Assembly (NCBI RefSeq): GCF_010389155.1
Contig: NC_057769.1
Span: forward strand, 32,364,735 to 32,428,734
Source of the DNA: Erigeron canadensis
Taxonomy: Eukaryota > Streptophyta > Magnoliopsida > Asterales > Asteraceae
Direction of reading: 5' to 3'
Length of the DNA: 64,000 nucleotides
Below, one piece after another: positions 22,850 to 34,190 of this stretch (its first letter is position 1; every line of letters starts with the position of its first letter). The notes beneath the pieces are model-generated. The model worked only from the letters and a program-made list of their open reading frames with translations, was not told where the DNA came from and ran no database searches. The translations under genes were made by a program, and so were the position numbers.

Positions 22850-23457
22850 TTAAACTACAAAGAATGAGGTTATTAGCCTTTCAAGATTTCAATAAGCAAA
22901 AAAAAAAGAAGCTAATTCAAACCCCCTTAAGTAGATTTTGTTCGTGTCAACTACAGTTAATCGTTTACTAAAATGACACGAAGTGAAGCAGAAATGCACC
23001 AGAACCACATACTTAATTGTATAGTGGGCTCGATCCTGTCGAATATGATCCTATTGACTACCTTGTGGCTACTTACATTTTCGAAAGAAAACGTTTCGTT
23101 ATGCGGACAAACACTAATCTTGTATCTCATGTAATGGGAGAAATCTTACGACTTTTTCGTTTTTAATGCATCTATAGTATGGTGGGTTTAAAACATATTA
23201 CTTGAAAAATGAAAAATTTATCTTTTTGCGAACCATTATGAGTTTGTGTGTAATTAGTATACAACGTGAAGAGTTTAAGAGTATGAACGGGTTTATAAAT
23301 GAATTTTTTAAGCCTCAAGTTTGAATGCCCTGTATCCGGGATCTAGTTACAAGTCTTTTGAAAGGTTCATGGATATCATTATGAAAAGAAAAGTTTCATG
23401 GATTGATGATATGAACCTTCAAAGAGGTTCATTGTTGTATATTTCTTGAAAATTTTA

Positions 23458-23729
23458 GAGCATCTCCAAAGATAAAAAGCTTTTAAAAGCTTCTTTTTGT
23501 TGCCACCTCATAAATCCATTATCTTCAACCTTTATAAAATGTCATTTACTCCAATGGTAGCTTTTTGTAAAGCTTTTTTTGATTTAATAGCTTTGATTTG
23601 AAAAACGCTTTTGCTCAATAGCTTGATCAAGCTTTTGACAAAAAAAGCTTTTGTACCCAATAGGGCCAAGCTATTGAAAGACTTTTTCCTCCAAAAAAAG
23701 CTTTTCATCAAGCTCCATTGGAGATGCTT
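23458..23729. mobile_element. MITE 57 bp before the F-box gene start
   Basis: The left end GAGCATCTCCAAAG and the right end (minus strand) AAGCATCTCCAATGGAGC are inverted repeats. Flanks read TTTTA on both sides, so the target duplication is TTA or TTTTA depending on where the ends are set. The interior is rich in AAAAGCTTTT palindromes. It sits just before the ATG at 23786, so it is in the promoter, the leader or the leader intron of that gene. Confidence 0.65.
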
Positions 23730-23785
23730 TTACAAGGAAGTTTACTGCAATAAATAAGCTCTAAAATTTATTATGAACATCTTAG

Positions 23786-26033
23786 ATGGAGCAGAAGCAG
23801 AAATCTTTAGCAACCGGCAAATTGCCTCCCTTTTCCGAAAAATGTCCATGGTTGGTTGCTGAAAATGCCAAAGACCAGATATTTTTTACCATGCACGACC
23901 CGCTGTCTCAATATAGGTGTCGAATTTCTGAGTTTCTTGGGAGACGTATCAGAGGATTTTTCCATGGGTGGGTGATTCTCTCTAAGCATCCAGACCACAT
24001 TACGTGGTCTCTTTGGAACCCGGTTATAAGTGAGGAATTGATCCACCTCCCCCCTTTGAGGATTTTAACAGATGGAGATATTGTCGAAGAATGTTGTTTG
24101 TCATCCCCTGCTGATGATCCTAGTTCAGTTCTCCTGTTAACCACAAAAAATCGTACCTTTGTTTTTTGTCGGATAGACCGTAAACAGAAGAAGATGAGAT
24201 GGAAAAAAATGACATACACTAAACAGCTCAAAAGTATAACCCGTAATGAGAGTTCCTTACATTGTATAACTTGTTGCAATGGTAAAGTGTATGCATTGAT
24301 TAAGGGTGTCCGCCGTAATGATCGTTTGATCATACAAGTTGACATTGTGGTTGTAGATGAAGAAGTTGAGATAAGTCTTTCACGATTTGCTGGAATCCCT
24401 CAACCTACCTACAATGGTCAATTCTCCTCCATGAAGTTTTTTCTGAACGGATATGGTACAGAACTATTCTACCTTATACTTGGTTTTGATAAGGTAGCAA
24501 AGAATACACTTGGAGCTGTACATTTGTTTAAATTTGACATGACTAGAAAGATCTCTAAAGAAATGGCAGGCCTAAAAGATGCTATATTTTTTGTGGATCT
24601 TGCTCATGAGTACGTATCTTACAGACCTTCAATTGCATCGGAGTTTGGTGGTCATATACATATTCTTAGCGAAATGGGCAAAGTAATATTTTCATGCAAT
24701 ATCGTGGATAAAACCATCTCCTTATCTTGCATGCCCTTTTTAGAGCCGACACGACACGTGTCATTTTGGAAATTAAGGTATGTGTTAATATCTTCATACA
24801 TGTTTTATTGCTGGCACAAGTCTTTTTTTTTACCTCAAAAAATCCATGTTGTGTAGGTTACCAGGTGATCATGAAGAAGTTAATCGTCGAACTGGTTTTG
24901 AACGAAAAGATTACAGGGAAGATGTTAGCGAGATTGAAATAAATAGCACGAGCAATGAACAACTTGAAGAGAATATTGCATCATACATTTTCAATATTCC
25001 ATTTGATGTTTTGAAGAAGATTGTGGAGTTTTTTGGTTGTGTTGAATACCTAAACTTCCGGGCAACATGTAAGTATTGTCTGTTAGCAGCACCTATGATT
25101 CAATGGAGAAGGAGATTGCGGACATACTCGGTAGATTTACCATGGCTGGTAGTGTTAGACAAACATCAAGGCATTTTTATCTTTACAGATCCGATGTCTG
25201 GTGAAAAGTATTTTAAAAAGAAACCAGAAAAGTTGACTGATGAATTGGAAATATGTTGTTCAAGGTATGGTTGGTTGCTGATTAAAAATAATCACCTTGG
25301 AGAATATTTATTCTTTAACCCCTTCACAAATGATATCCGCGAGCTTCCACATACACCTAGTTTAGATTGCGTATGTTTCTCAGAGCCACCACATTCCCCA
25401 GATTGTCTGGTAGTTGGATTTTTAGGATCAAATGAATGGAATGTTTACATCCACTTTGTGAACCGTGGCACAGTTTGGGCTATACTCCATATGAATTTTG
25501 GTGATACCAGTCCACATTCCATATATTTTCCAACGTTCTATGGCCGAGATATCTATGTTTTGGACGAAGGGGTACTTCATGTTTTCAAGGAAAAGGAGGG
25601 AGTTTATGAACACAACAATGCTGTAGTTGGAGCCCCAAGAGGTTCTTGCAGTAAATCTTCTGCACAATATTTTCAAGTAAGCTGTAATCAAGATCTTTTA
25701 ATGGTCATTGTGGATGAGTTTGGAGAATCTGTTGAGGTATTCAAGCTGAATCATTCTTTAAATAAATGGAAGAAAATCGATAGTTTAGGAAAGTATATGA
25801 TTTATATTTGTGGTAAAATATGTCTCTGCCTAGAAGCCAAGATACCAGAAATGGAGAACAAAATCTATTTTTCAAGATTACATTCAAAGAACTCGAAGAT
25901 AGTGTTCTATTCTCTTGATACTTGCAGGTATCATACATTCAACGGCAGAGAGATTGAACAAAGTTTTGGGGATTTCTTTGAAACCAAGTATTATCTCTAC
26001 CCTCAAGCTTGGATTGAACCAAGCTGGTCTTAG
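23786..26033 (+). CDS. DUF295 / F-box / DUF295 protein (At1g57790-like)
   Basis: Two exons (23786-24777 and 24857-26033) with a 79-bp GT-AG intron give 722 residues in one frame (...SFWKL-R-LPGDHEE...). Residues about 20-330 form a DUF295-type beta-propeller-like domain (CPWLVAENAKDQIFF, GWVILS, LWNPVISEELIHLPPL). An F-box follows at about 376-412 (FNIPFDVLKKIVEFFG, YLNFRATCKYCLLAAP), then a second DUF295 domain (about 425-705) ending WIEPSWS. F-box proteins link substrates to SCF ubiquitin ligases; this subfamily's targets are unknown. The unusual point is the F-box in the middle, as if two related genes had fused. The ATG directly follows TTAG, so an upstream leader exon and intron are possible. 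If the 79-bp intron is retained, translation stops shortly after residue 330, leaving only the first domain. Confidence 0.88.
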
Positions 26034-26538
26034 CTTAATTTTACTACAGAGTATTGATGGTATTAATTGTTATTATGTTTTATTTATTAGTATTGCTATC
26101 AATATTATTTATTTACTTATAATGTTTTATGACAGTATGGGTCACAGGGCACCTTAAACGTGTTACGTGTGTCTATCCTTTTTCTTTTTTTTTTTTTAAT
26201 CTGCTAACTTGCTACTAGCTTAAAATATCCATTTCATCCCGGATGGATATAGCAAAAACAAGGATGAAAATGGTAGGATGACAATTGCAAAAGGGGTGGG
26301 CGTGGGGAGGGGAGGGGCGGAAAGCTAACTGATTAGTAATATATTCCCAACCCTGGTTTGATCGATCTAGGTTAGAGATGAAGAACCCCGACTCATGAAA
26401 ACGGGGACGACGAGATACCAATCTAGTTCCTTTTGCTGAATGAATGGGTTAATGGGTGAGATTTTCATGTTCGGGCTATCCAGGTTCAACAACTATATCT
26501 ATTTTTTTTTTTTCGAAATTCAATAAGTATATCTTATG
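26034..26538. other. 3' flank of the F-box gene, nothing recognised
   Basis: It should include the 3' untranslated region of the F-box gene. T-rich tracts occur at 26180-26200 and 26500-26514. No further gene is supported. Confidence 0.4.
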
Positions 26539-26546
26539 AATGCGTT

Positions 26547-26963
26547 CATAGTTGTCAAACTCGTACGAGTCGAGTCAAAATCAAGTGAAAACGAGCCGAC
26601 TCGGTGGACGACTCGTTTTGCTCCAGGCTCGTAACATGACTCGTGTTTTGTTTTGCGAGTCGGTACGAGTCATGCTCTGATTCATGAGTCACAAAATAAT
26701 ATTTTTATTTTTAATTTATTTTTACTTTTTTAGAAAAATAATTTTTTTATATGCTTTTAAATTTGATTTTATTTTAATAATGTTTATTATTTTTAGCATA
26801 ATATATCAATACAATCCTATATTTCAATAATAAAAACTTATTAATAATTATAAAATTATATATTATCAAATATCCTGATTCTTACAATTCGAGTCACGTA
26901 TCAATTCACGAGTCGAAAAATCTGATTTTGAGTCGAGTCAAAAATACGAAGTCGACAATTATG
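26547..26963. mobile_element. hAT MITE, copy 1 (perfect 8-bp TSD)
   Basis: It begins CATAGTTGTCAAACTCG and ends (minus strand) CATAATTGTCGACTTCG. A perfect 8-bp direct repeat AATGCGTT flanks it (26539-26546 and 26964-26971). Both ends are rich in ACTCG/CGAGT motifs, and the middle is AT-rich. It is the same family as 51744-52161. No coding capacity. Confidence 0.85.
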
Positions 26964-26971
26964 AATGCGTT

Positions 26972-28161
26972 TATTCTTCTTTCTAATAACAGGGTATGAG
27001 TTTTCTTAATTTGGTAAGCAACTTTGAATGTCATATACAAATATTACAGTTGTATTATTTAATACATATATGAAGTGCAAAGAAATTTGAACCCGTTTTT
27101 CTAAAATATTGTGCACCAACCGAAGAACTCAAAATACGTTTTTCGTGCACCGATCCATTTACAAGAAACTAACCGATACAAACAATTATGTAACATTTAA
27201 TTTAATTTGTGAAGCATTCTTTGTTTTCTGAAAGAAAATCAAATGTTACATTTTCCCGAGATCATAAATCAAAGAGAAGCGACCTGTACGACACCCGTTT
27301 TTGACCATACACCACTAGATGTGCTCTACAGAGTTGTTCTGTTTAACATAATAAAACACATTTTCAGAAGTTTTTACATGTCGTTGATTTGACAATGGAA
27401 ACACTGACGAGTAGTGATGTAAGTCGTCACTGGGAGTATTATAAAGCAGGGAGTATTATAAAGCACTGTAGAAGATCTATTATTTCTTTATGATGAATAT
27501 GTTGATATAACTAGTAAACTAGACTATGGGCTTCGGCTATCTATATCAACATACGAATAACCTTGATGTTGTGATAATCAAAGCTACAATATCCTAATGT
27601 TTTCAACATAAATAAATGGAGTTAATTACTTGTGCTACCATGTGTGGAATTACCCAAGTTGCCAAGTTGGCTCTTTAAAATAACATCATAAATATTTGAT
27701 GATGACGGACTTCTGGAAATAGTTTGACAAAAAATCCAACATGAAATAAATGGGCGACTAGGTGTAAATATAATTATAATCACTAATCCAAGTTATCTAT
27801 GAAAGTGACTTTTGTCAACACAATCAAATTAAACATTTAAATAAACAGTTTATTCGTAGACTCATTCAACCTTCTCATTCTTAACCATAATGGCATATTT
27901 ATTCATGTAAAACGGATTTAATACGCATTAGACAAAATGTTAATGTTCATACTCAATTGTTATATGTTTCTCTTTCAACATTTAGTTATTTATTATAGAT
28001 GATGTAATATTAAAAGAAACATCCAGGCATCTAGCTAGCTAGCTAATAGTAATATGGTAGAAGGACTCTCTTCATATTTATAATCGCAACAAATTTATTG
28101 GGAATAAGGTGTAAAGAGTAATAAAAGTTGCATGATTTGGGCTGTAATTTGGTTGGTATTT
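26972..28161. other. Intergenic DNA, nothing recognised
   Basis: AT-rich with no supportable gene. A short direct duplication GGGAGTATTATAAAGCA lies near 27431-27466. Confidence 0.4.
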
Positions 28162-28225
28162 ACTTATTTTGTAACAGAATCGAAGTATTCGAAACTTATT
28201 TTGTAACAGAATCGAAGTATTCGAA
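28162..28225. repeat. Perfect 32-bp tandem duplication
   Basis: Two adjacent identical 32-bp units (28162-28193, 28194-28225), each beginning ACTTATTTTGTAACAGAATC. The unit ends in TTCGAA. Confidence 0.9.
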
Positions 28226-29311
28226 ATTTGATTTTAGTTATCTAAGTTTATATCCTCAAATTATTAATGTATGTAACATGTAAAAATAATAAACAAAATA
28301 TGTTCAAAATTTAAACTGCTGCTTGATTTCATGATTTATGTAACATTTCATAATATGATGACATCTTATAATTCAGTTAGTCATGCAATGCGAAAATGAA
28401 AAATGATTTCACTGGTGTTACAATTTTCTTTCTTTTACAATTTCTAGCTCATTTTTAAGATTTTAACTAAACATCCGTCGTTGTGATAAAAAAAGAATGA
28501 TGTGATACATTGCCCCGAAAATCAACAAGCGTAGAAACCATTCAAAGCTTTAACGTTAAGGGATCCTGAGTTCGAATCTTGCCAAAGTCAAACTTGAAAT
28601 AATAAGAAATTATTAAATGGTTGAGATTCATTTGGACTCTAGCTTGATTGGAAGATTAGTTGGTACCAAATAGTACATAGGATCAAAGAAATTACTCTTT
28701 TTAGATAAAAGTATTGTATATTTGGTATGATAACATCAACTCATCAAGTATTGTAATACTACGGCGAACAGAGGTATCCGGAACAGCGAGAATGATAACA
28801 TAGATAAAATTATTGTATATTTTGTATGATGGAAAGGTAAAAGAAAAAATGTGTAATACACTAATACTACGTACTAGTGTAGTACGAGTAGTGTGTAACA
28901 TTTCCCATGACAAAAACAAGATTGATACCATCAAGTACATTTTAGAAAAACATAAAATTAAAGATTAAAACACACAGACAAAAATTCTCATTGTTTCATT
29001 TAACTCCAAACCAGAAACCTTCCACAAAATAAAAATAAAAAAAGGGTTTAGTATTTACATCATTACAAATTATGGATGAAAATAAAGACTCATTTAAGTT
29101 AATTTGGAAGATGTTGAACAACATTTTTAATCCAAATACCTTTTTCCCCTGCACATGCTGACTCATCCAGTACAATCTACACATGTGCCATCTGACACAT
29201 CATCATCCAATCAGGAGCTTCTAATCTCAAAACCACGCCGTTTTCATTTCACACATGCCAACCCAAAAACGTCAACGTTTCATCAATTTCCCAAAAACTT
29301 AAAAACTTTTT
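28226..29311. other. Intergenic DNA with a possible SINE fragment
   Basis: The motif GAGTTCGAATCTTGCC (28568-28583) resembles a tRNA-type B box, but I see no convincing A box or paired tRNA arms, so a SINE remnant is more likely than a tRNA gene. The stretch just below 29312 should hold the 3' end of the next gene, on the minus strand. Confidence 0.35.
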
Positions 29312-29812
29312 TCAATCAACTCTCCGTGAACCGCTTCTCCAAAACCCCGTTCCGTAAAATCTCTCCCACATTTCATTCTCAAACACCATGACGTCATCAT
29401 CCTTTTCAATCACGTCATCATCCCGATCATCACAAACCCTTACCTCCACCGGCCTCACCAAAAACCTCGCCGTCGACGCCACCGGCTCGTACTCATAACC
29501 AAAACTGCTCCGAGAAAGATCATCCTCATCGTCGCCGGCTCCGATCAACAGCCGTTTCTTCAAAAGCTTACGCCGCCGTTTCTTTCTCAACAATTTCCGG
29601 CATAGTCCCGCCGGAATACCGTACACCGCTAAAACTAGTAAATTCACCAACGATAACGGAAAACAACAGCACACGGCGGCGCACTCCGCCGTCGTTCCGC
29701 CGGCGAACTCCGCTAACCGATTCGATGAATTATTGTTTTGTAATAACGGCTGTGGTACCGCGTCGTCGATTGTATATTGCCGGATCACTATTTTTTGAAC
29801 CGTCATCTTCAT
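29312..29812 (-). CDS. Small plant-specific membrane protein (At3g11690-like)
   Basis: A single-exon, 166-residue protein. Residues about 40-70 hold a cysteine-rich hydrophobic segment (AECAAVCCCFPLSLVNLLV, then YGIPAGLC), probably one membrane span. It is followed at once by a strongly basic stretch (about 72-87), which would face the cytosol, then an acidic, low-complexity region. The C-terminus ends with the motif EMWERFYGTGFWRS. I recall the same layout (AECAAVCCC..., a basic block and a terminal RFYGTGFWR motif) in an uncharacterised Arabidopsis family including At3g11690 and At5g06380. The function is unknown. The start could also be the second ATG, two codons in. High GC compared with the surroundings fits a real coding exon. 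Confidence 0.85.
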   Translation of the reverse strand: MKMTVQKIVIRQYTIDDAVPQPLLQNNNSSNRLAEFAGGTTAECAAVCCCFPLSLVNLLVLAVYGIPAGLCRKLLRKKRRRKLLKKRLLIGAGDDEDDLSRSSFGYEYEPVASTARFLVRPVEVRVCDDRDDDVIEKDDDVMVFENEMWERFYGTGFWRSGSRRVD

Positions 29813-31633
29813 CTATATATATTATTTATAGATATATATGTTTTTTCTCTGGTGATCATATCAGAGAAATATAGAGACAGAATGTGTGTATCTAACTATT
29901 TAATTTAATTTATATTTTTATTTTATATTTGGTATTGGAAGTACTTAATGTGTGAGAAGGAACAAAGAAACAAGGTAAGCGTTTGGAAGGACTTTGTGAG
30001 GGTATTTATGTCAAAAAAGAGAGTCCAAATTGGATGAGAAAAAGGACGAAAACCGTCTAGACTCTAGAGAAAGATACTATTAAAAGTGTTTTTATATAAT
30101 ATTTTTATATTAATTTTTTTTATTTTACAATAAAGTGAATTACAAAGATACAAATTCGATTTGGATATAACGAGAATCGGATGGAAATGGAATCACTACA
30201 AAGAGAACAATTTGGCATGCAATTGGGTTGATTTGATTGGAGTTTGGTCTTGAATTGATTCGACCGAATATATACAATGGAAAATATGATTGAGAAAATA
30301 AGCGGAATATAAAAAAGAAAAAAAAAACACACGAAGAAACAGAAAATTTTACTATTTAGCCAACTTTTTTGTGATTTTCAAAGAAAATCTAACAAATTTG
30401 CAATGCATATCTTGCGATTACGAAAATCACAAAGAGATTGTTTTGCGATTTTGATGAACATATTATGAAAATTGGTAATTAAAAAAATGAAATTTATGTT
30501 TTTTGGGTGCTCATGTTATTTCTCTATGAGGTTTTGTTCTAAATCAAAATAGGTAAGTTAATTGATACTTTGTTAAATTGTTTAAAGATTTTTGTGAAGC
30601 TAGTACATTACAATGTAATTTTATTTGTGTCATAGAATGCATATTCAAACTTTAAGATATGCATACTTCTCTTGTGAAAAAGATTTATAAGATGTTGATT
30701 CATACATTACAACCGTTACTCTATTAGCAAACATCATTCAAAGAATAGTGTAAACATAGCCACATAGGCTAAGGTAATGATTATGGTATATAATATAATC
30801 TACGTGATGTACAAATCTCTAATCCTAAAAAAGGCCGTTCAATAAACATACAATCATTATATATTACTTAATCTCATTCATTTGTTATTCATTAAGGAGA
30901 CTTTTTAAGGAGCTTCATTCCATGTGTCAAAGGAATACCATGATAGGTTATTTCATATTAATTTCATAATTTGATATGTTCTTTTATTTGACACATCGAA
31001 AGTTTATTCATTGTTATTCATTCAAAAGATTATATTATCTTTAGGTCATAATGTTCAAAAAAATAAAATAAAAAAATCTTTAGGTCATGCCGAGTGGGGA
31101 GTCTACCCTACAATCAATCAACTGTTATTGTACATTTGTACCATCATCATCATAGTATTATATATTCAACTAATGATCTAGAAGTTAATTTATTCATGGA
31201 AACCGTTTTTGACAAACCTGCAGTATTTGCCAAAACAGAAACGTGGTTGGATAAACACCCTTTGAAGATATTTTAATATAATAAAGACAAATAAAAGAAA
31301 AAAAAAACCAATATCACCATATAAGGGGTCCTTTTTTTTAATCGTGGCTACTAAGTGGCTAGTGATCAAGGAAATATAGCAGCAATACGTTACGTTTTAT
31401 TTCATTTGTTTTTAAATATCTCATTTGTTCACAATTAACACCATCTACTAACTAACAGATTATTATATATACATAGCTCATAGATAAGGTAGGTTATTAG
31501 CAGATAAACGATTCCAACATTCAAAAAGATGAAAATTGAGAATTATCATCTATTACATCATAAAACATTTGTTCCCTTCAATTTTTACAACTAAATAGTT
31601 ATAAATTTATAACCCAAAAATACCATTTTCTTT
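29813..31633. other. Promoter of the membrane-protein gene and intergenic DNA
   Basis: A TATAAATA-like motif lies near 29822-29831 on the minus strand but is only about 12-20 bp from the ATG, too close for the main start site unless the second ATG or a non-TATA promoter is used. The rest is AT-rich with no supportable gene. Confidence 0.4.
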
Positions 31634-32541
31634 TCTATACTAGTTTAAATATTTCCACTTAAGAAACCTATAATACCTTTAATTATAACATATATCCCTC
31701 AACTTTTAAAATAACTATAACACACCCTTTTATATTAATCACTTTTATATTAATGCTCACACCGCTACCACTATCACTGCCGCCACCACAACCCATCACT
31801 GCCACCAGAGGCGAAGCCAAGATTTTGAGTTAAGGGGGCTTACATTATATAACATAATATTCGTAAGAAAAATATATAATACAAACAAGCTAGTGAACAA
31901 CATAGCAAAATGTTATTACTAGAAAAACAAAAGTAGCTAAAAGATAAGTAAAAAAAAATAAACATTGATATCTTGATCTTGATAACTATAAAACAACTGA
32001 GTTACTAAAAAGCAAAACAAAAAGATAACAGAAATAACCATACAACTTAATAACATTTTTATTAGAATATGAGTATATGACAATTCGTAAAAGAGTAAAA
32101 ATAAATATATAAACCATAGATACAGTTAAAGGAAATACATAATCATATGAGCATATACATATAACATATATTAGGGAAAAAGGAAGAAAAAAAATACACT
32201 ATAAAATAGAAATAAATAGAGAAAATACATACTCAATAGTCAATAGGAAACACAAAAAACAATCAGTAAACTAAAAGTTTGTGAAGTATGAGACATTTTG
32301 TCTAGTGCTCTACTCGTCTGAATCATAATATTTTAACAAAAAAGAAAATTGAATATAAAAGATATGACTTTAAAGGGGACTTGATATAATTTTCATGAAC
32401 ATGTGCTATAAAGAACGAACTACAATTTGGGCCATTGGGGTGGCTAAGCACCCTTTGGTCCCTCCCCTCCCTCCGCCATTGACTGTCACCATCACCTGTT
32501 GCCATTGCCGCTACACCGTTGCATCGCGCAGATATTTATTT
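31634..32541 (+). mobile_element. Helitron-like segment split by a hAT insertion
   Basis: The left part begins TCTATACTAGTTTAAATATT and has the usual AT-rich body, then CACCGCTACCACTATCACTG. After a 676-bp insertion (31806-32481) it resumes with GTCACCATCACCTG and ends in TTGCATCGCGCAGATATT, the family hairpin. The terminal CTAG is not preserved. The base before the left TC is T, not A, so this copy is worn. Confidence 0.5.
31806..32481. mobile_element. hAT element nested in a Helitron-like segment
   Basis: Ends CAGAGGCGAAG (left) and CAATGGCGGAG (right, minus strand) are inverted hAT-type termini. Flanks ACTGCCAC (31798-31805) and ACTGTCAC (32482-32489) match at seven of eight positions, an 8-bp hAT duplication. 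The interior is A-rich, with no transposase seen. Confidence 0.7.
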
Positions 32542-32814
32542 AATACTTTCAATATATTTTAGTAGAAGATTTATTAGGAAATAGTTGAAAGTGTGAAATC
32601 ATAAGAGTATGTCCAACCATGACTATTTGCTAAATTAAATCGTCATGATTTTTTTTTCTTTTTGTTTTTTAGCTGGTGGTAGGAACAACGTCTATGAATA
32701 TGATAATGTGGTCGTAAATTTATAATGTTTTTCTACGTAGAGTCCAACTGGGATACAAAGATTAGTTATTTGAGGACAAATTATAATATATATTAAAAAT
32801 AAAGTATTGAAAAT

Positions 32815-34190
32815 CGTGTAAAGAATAGTATATTTTTTTATTTTCAATACATAAGTTTCAATCTTTATATTTTTAATACTAAACTATAATACTTTTTAGT
32901 AAACTTTTTGTTCTATTTATTTTAACCACAAAACTTTCGATCTTTACACTTTTAGCACTAAACTATAATATTTTTTAGTAATTGTATACTTTTTATTCTT
33001 TTTACTTTCACCACAGAAGTTTCAATCTTTGTACTTATAGCACTAAATTATAATACTTTTATTAAACTTTTTAACGTGTAAAGAATAATATATTTTTTTA
33101 TTTTTTTTTTATTTTCACTACATAAGTTTCAATCTTTACATTTTTAGCACTAAACTATAATACTTTTTAGTAAACTTTTTGTTCTATTTATTTTAACCAC
33201 AAAACTTTCAATCTTTACACTTTTAGCACTAAACTATAATATTTTTTAGTAATAGTATACTTTTTATTCTTTTTACTTTCACCACAAAAATTTCAATCTT
33301 TACACATTTAGCACTAAACTATAATACCTTTTAGCGTGTAAAGAATACTATATTTTTTATTTCTTTTATTTTCACCACATAAGTTTCAATCTTTATATTT
33401 TTAACACTAGACTATAATTTTTAGTAAACTTTTGGTTCTATTTTATTTCACCACAAAATTTTCAATCTTTACACTTTTAGCACTAAACTATAATATTTTT
33501 TAATAATAGTATACTTTTATTCTTTTTACTTTCACCACAGAAGTTTCAATTTTTACACTTTTAGCACTAAACTATAATACGTTTTAGTAAATATTTTATT
33601 CTTTTTATTTTCAACACAAAACTTTCAATCTTTACACTTTTAGCACTAAACTATAATATTTTTTAGTAAACTTTGTATTCTTTTTATTTTCACTACAATA
33701 TTTTAACTCTTTACACTTTTAGCACTAAACTTTCATAGTTTTTAATTTTCTTTTCTTTTAAGGTACGGGAAAGCGTGTAAAAAATAGTATACTTTTTATT
33801 TTGTTTTTTATTTTCACCACAATAGTTTCACTCTTTACACTTTTAGAACAAAACTTTTATAATTCTTAATAATAAACTTTTTAATCATTTTATTTTCACC
33901 ATAATATCTTAACCCCTTACACTTTTAACACTAAATTTTTCTACTTTTTGATAATCTTTTATTTTAACTACAATATTTTAACCTCTTACACTTTAGCAAC
34001 AAACTTTTTAACACATATATTAAAAAGAAATGTATGGGAAAACTTGTAAAGAATAATAAACTTTCTATTCATTTTATTTTCACCACAACATTTTAACCCC
34101 TTATATTTTTAGCACCAAATTTTTATACTTTCTGAATTTCTTTTATTTTCATCACAATATTTAAGTCTCTTACACTTTTAGTACTAAACT
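32815..34190. repeat. Degenerate ~80-bp tandem array with ~260-bp higher-order period
   Basis: The motif TTTTAGCACTAAACTATAAT and its variants recur about 16 times, near 32873, 32953, 33039, 33146, 33225, 33310, 33403, 33479, 33563, 33642, 33721, 33845, 33927, 34004, 34111 and 34180. Most spacings are 76-86 bp. A second motif, CGTGTAAAGAATA, marks longer units at 32815, 33075, 33335, 33774 and 34043, giving steps of 260, 260, 439 and 269 bp. Other shared text includes TTTCAATCTTTACAC and TTATTTTCACCACA. No coding capacity. Confidence 0.8.

Larger units (their letters stand above)
22313..22926. mobile_element. Outer Tourist-like (PIF/Harbinger) MITE
   Basis: Ends: GGGGGGGTGATTTTGGATTA on the left, and GGGGGTTTGAATTAGCTTC on the right (minus strand), flanked by TTA at 22310-22312 and 22927-22929. 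It is interrupted by a second Tourist-like MITE (22389-22849), which itself contains a Helitron-like insert. Confidence 0.65.

Noticed and set aside
28500..28670. Possible tRNA gene around the B-box motif at 28568
   Set aside because: No convincing acceptor, D or anticodon stems could be paired. A SINE remnant is more likely.
32815..34190. CRISPR-like array
   Set aside because: The repeats are long, degenerate and contiguous, without unique spacers, and the DNA is plant nuclear.
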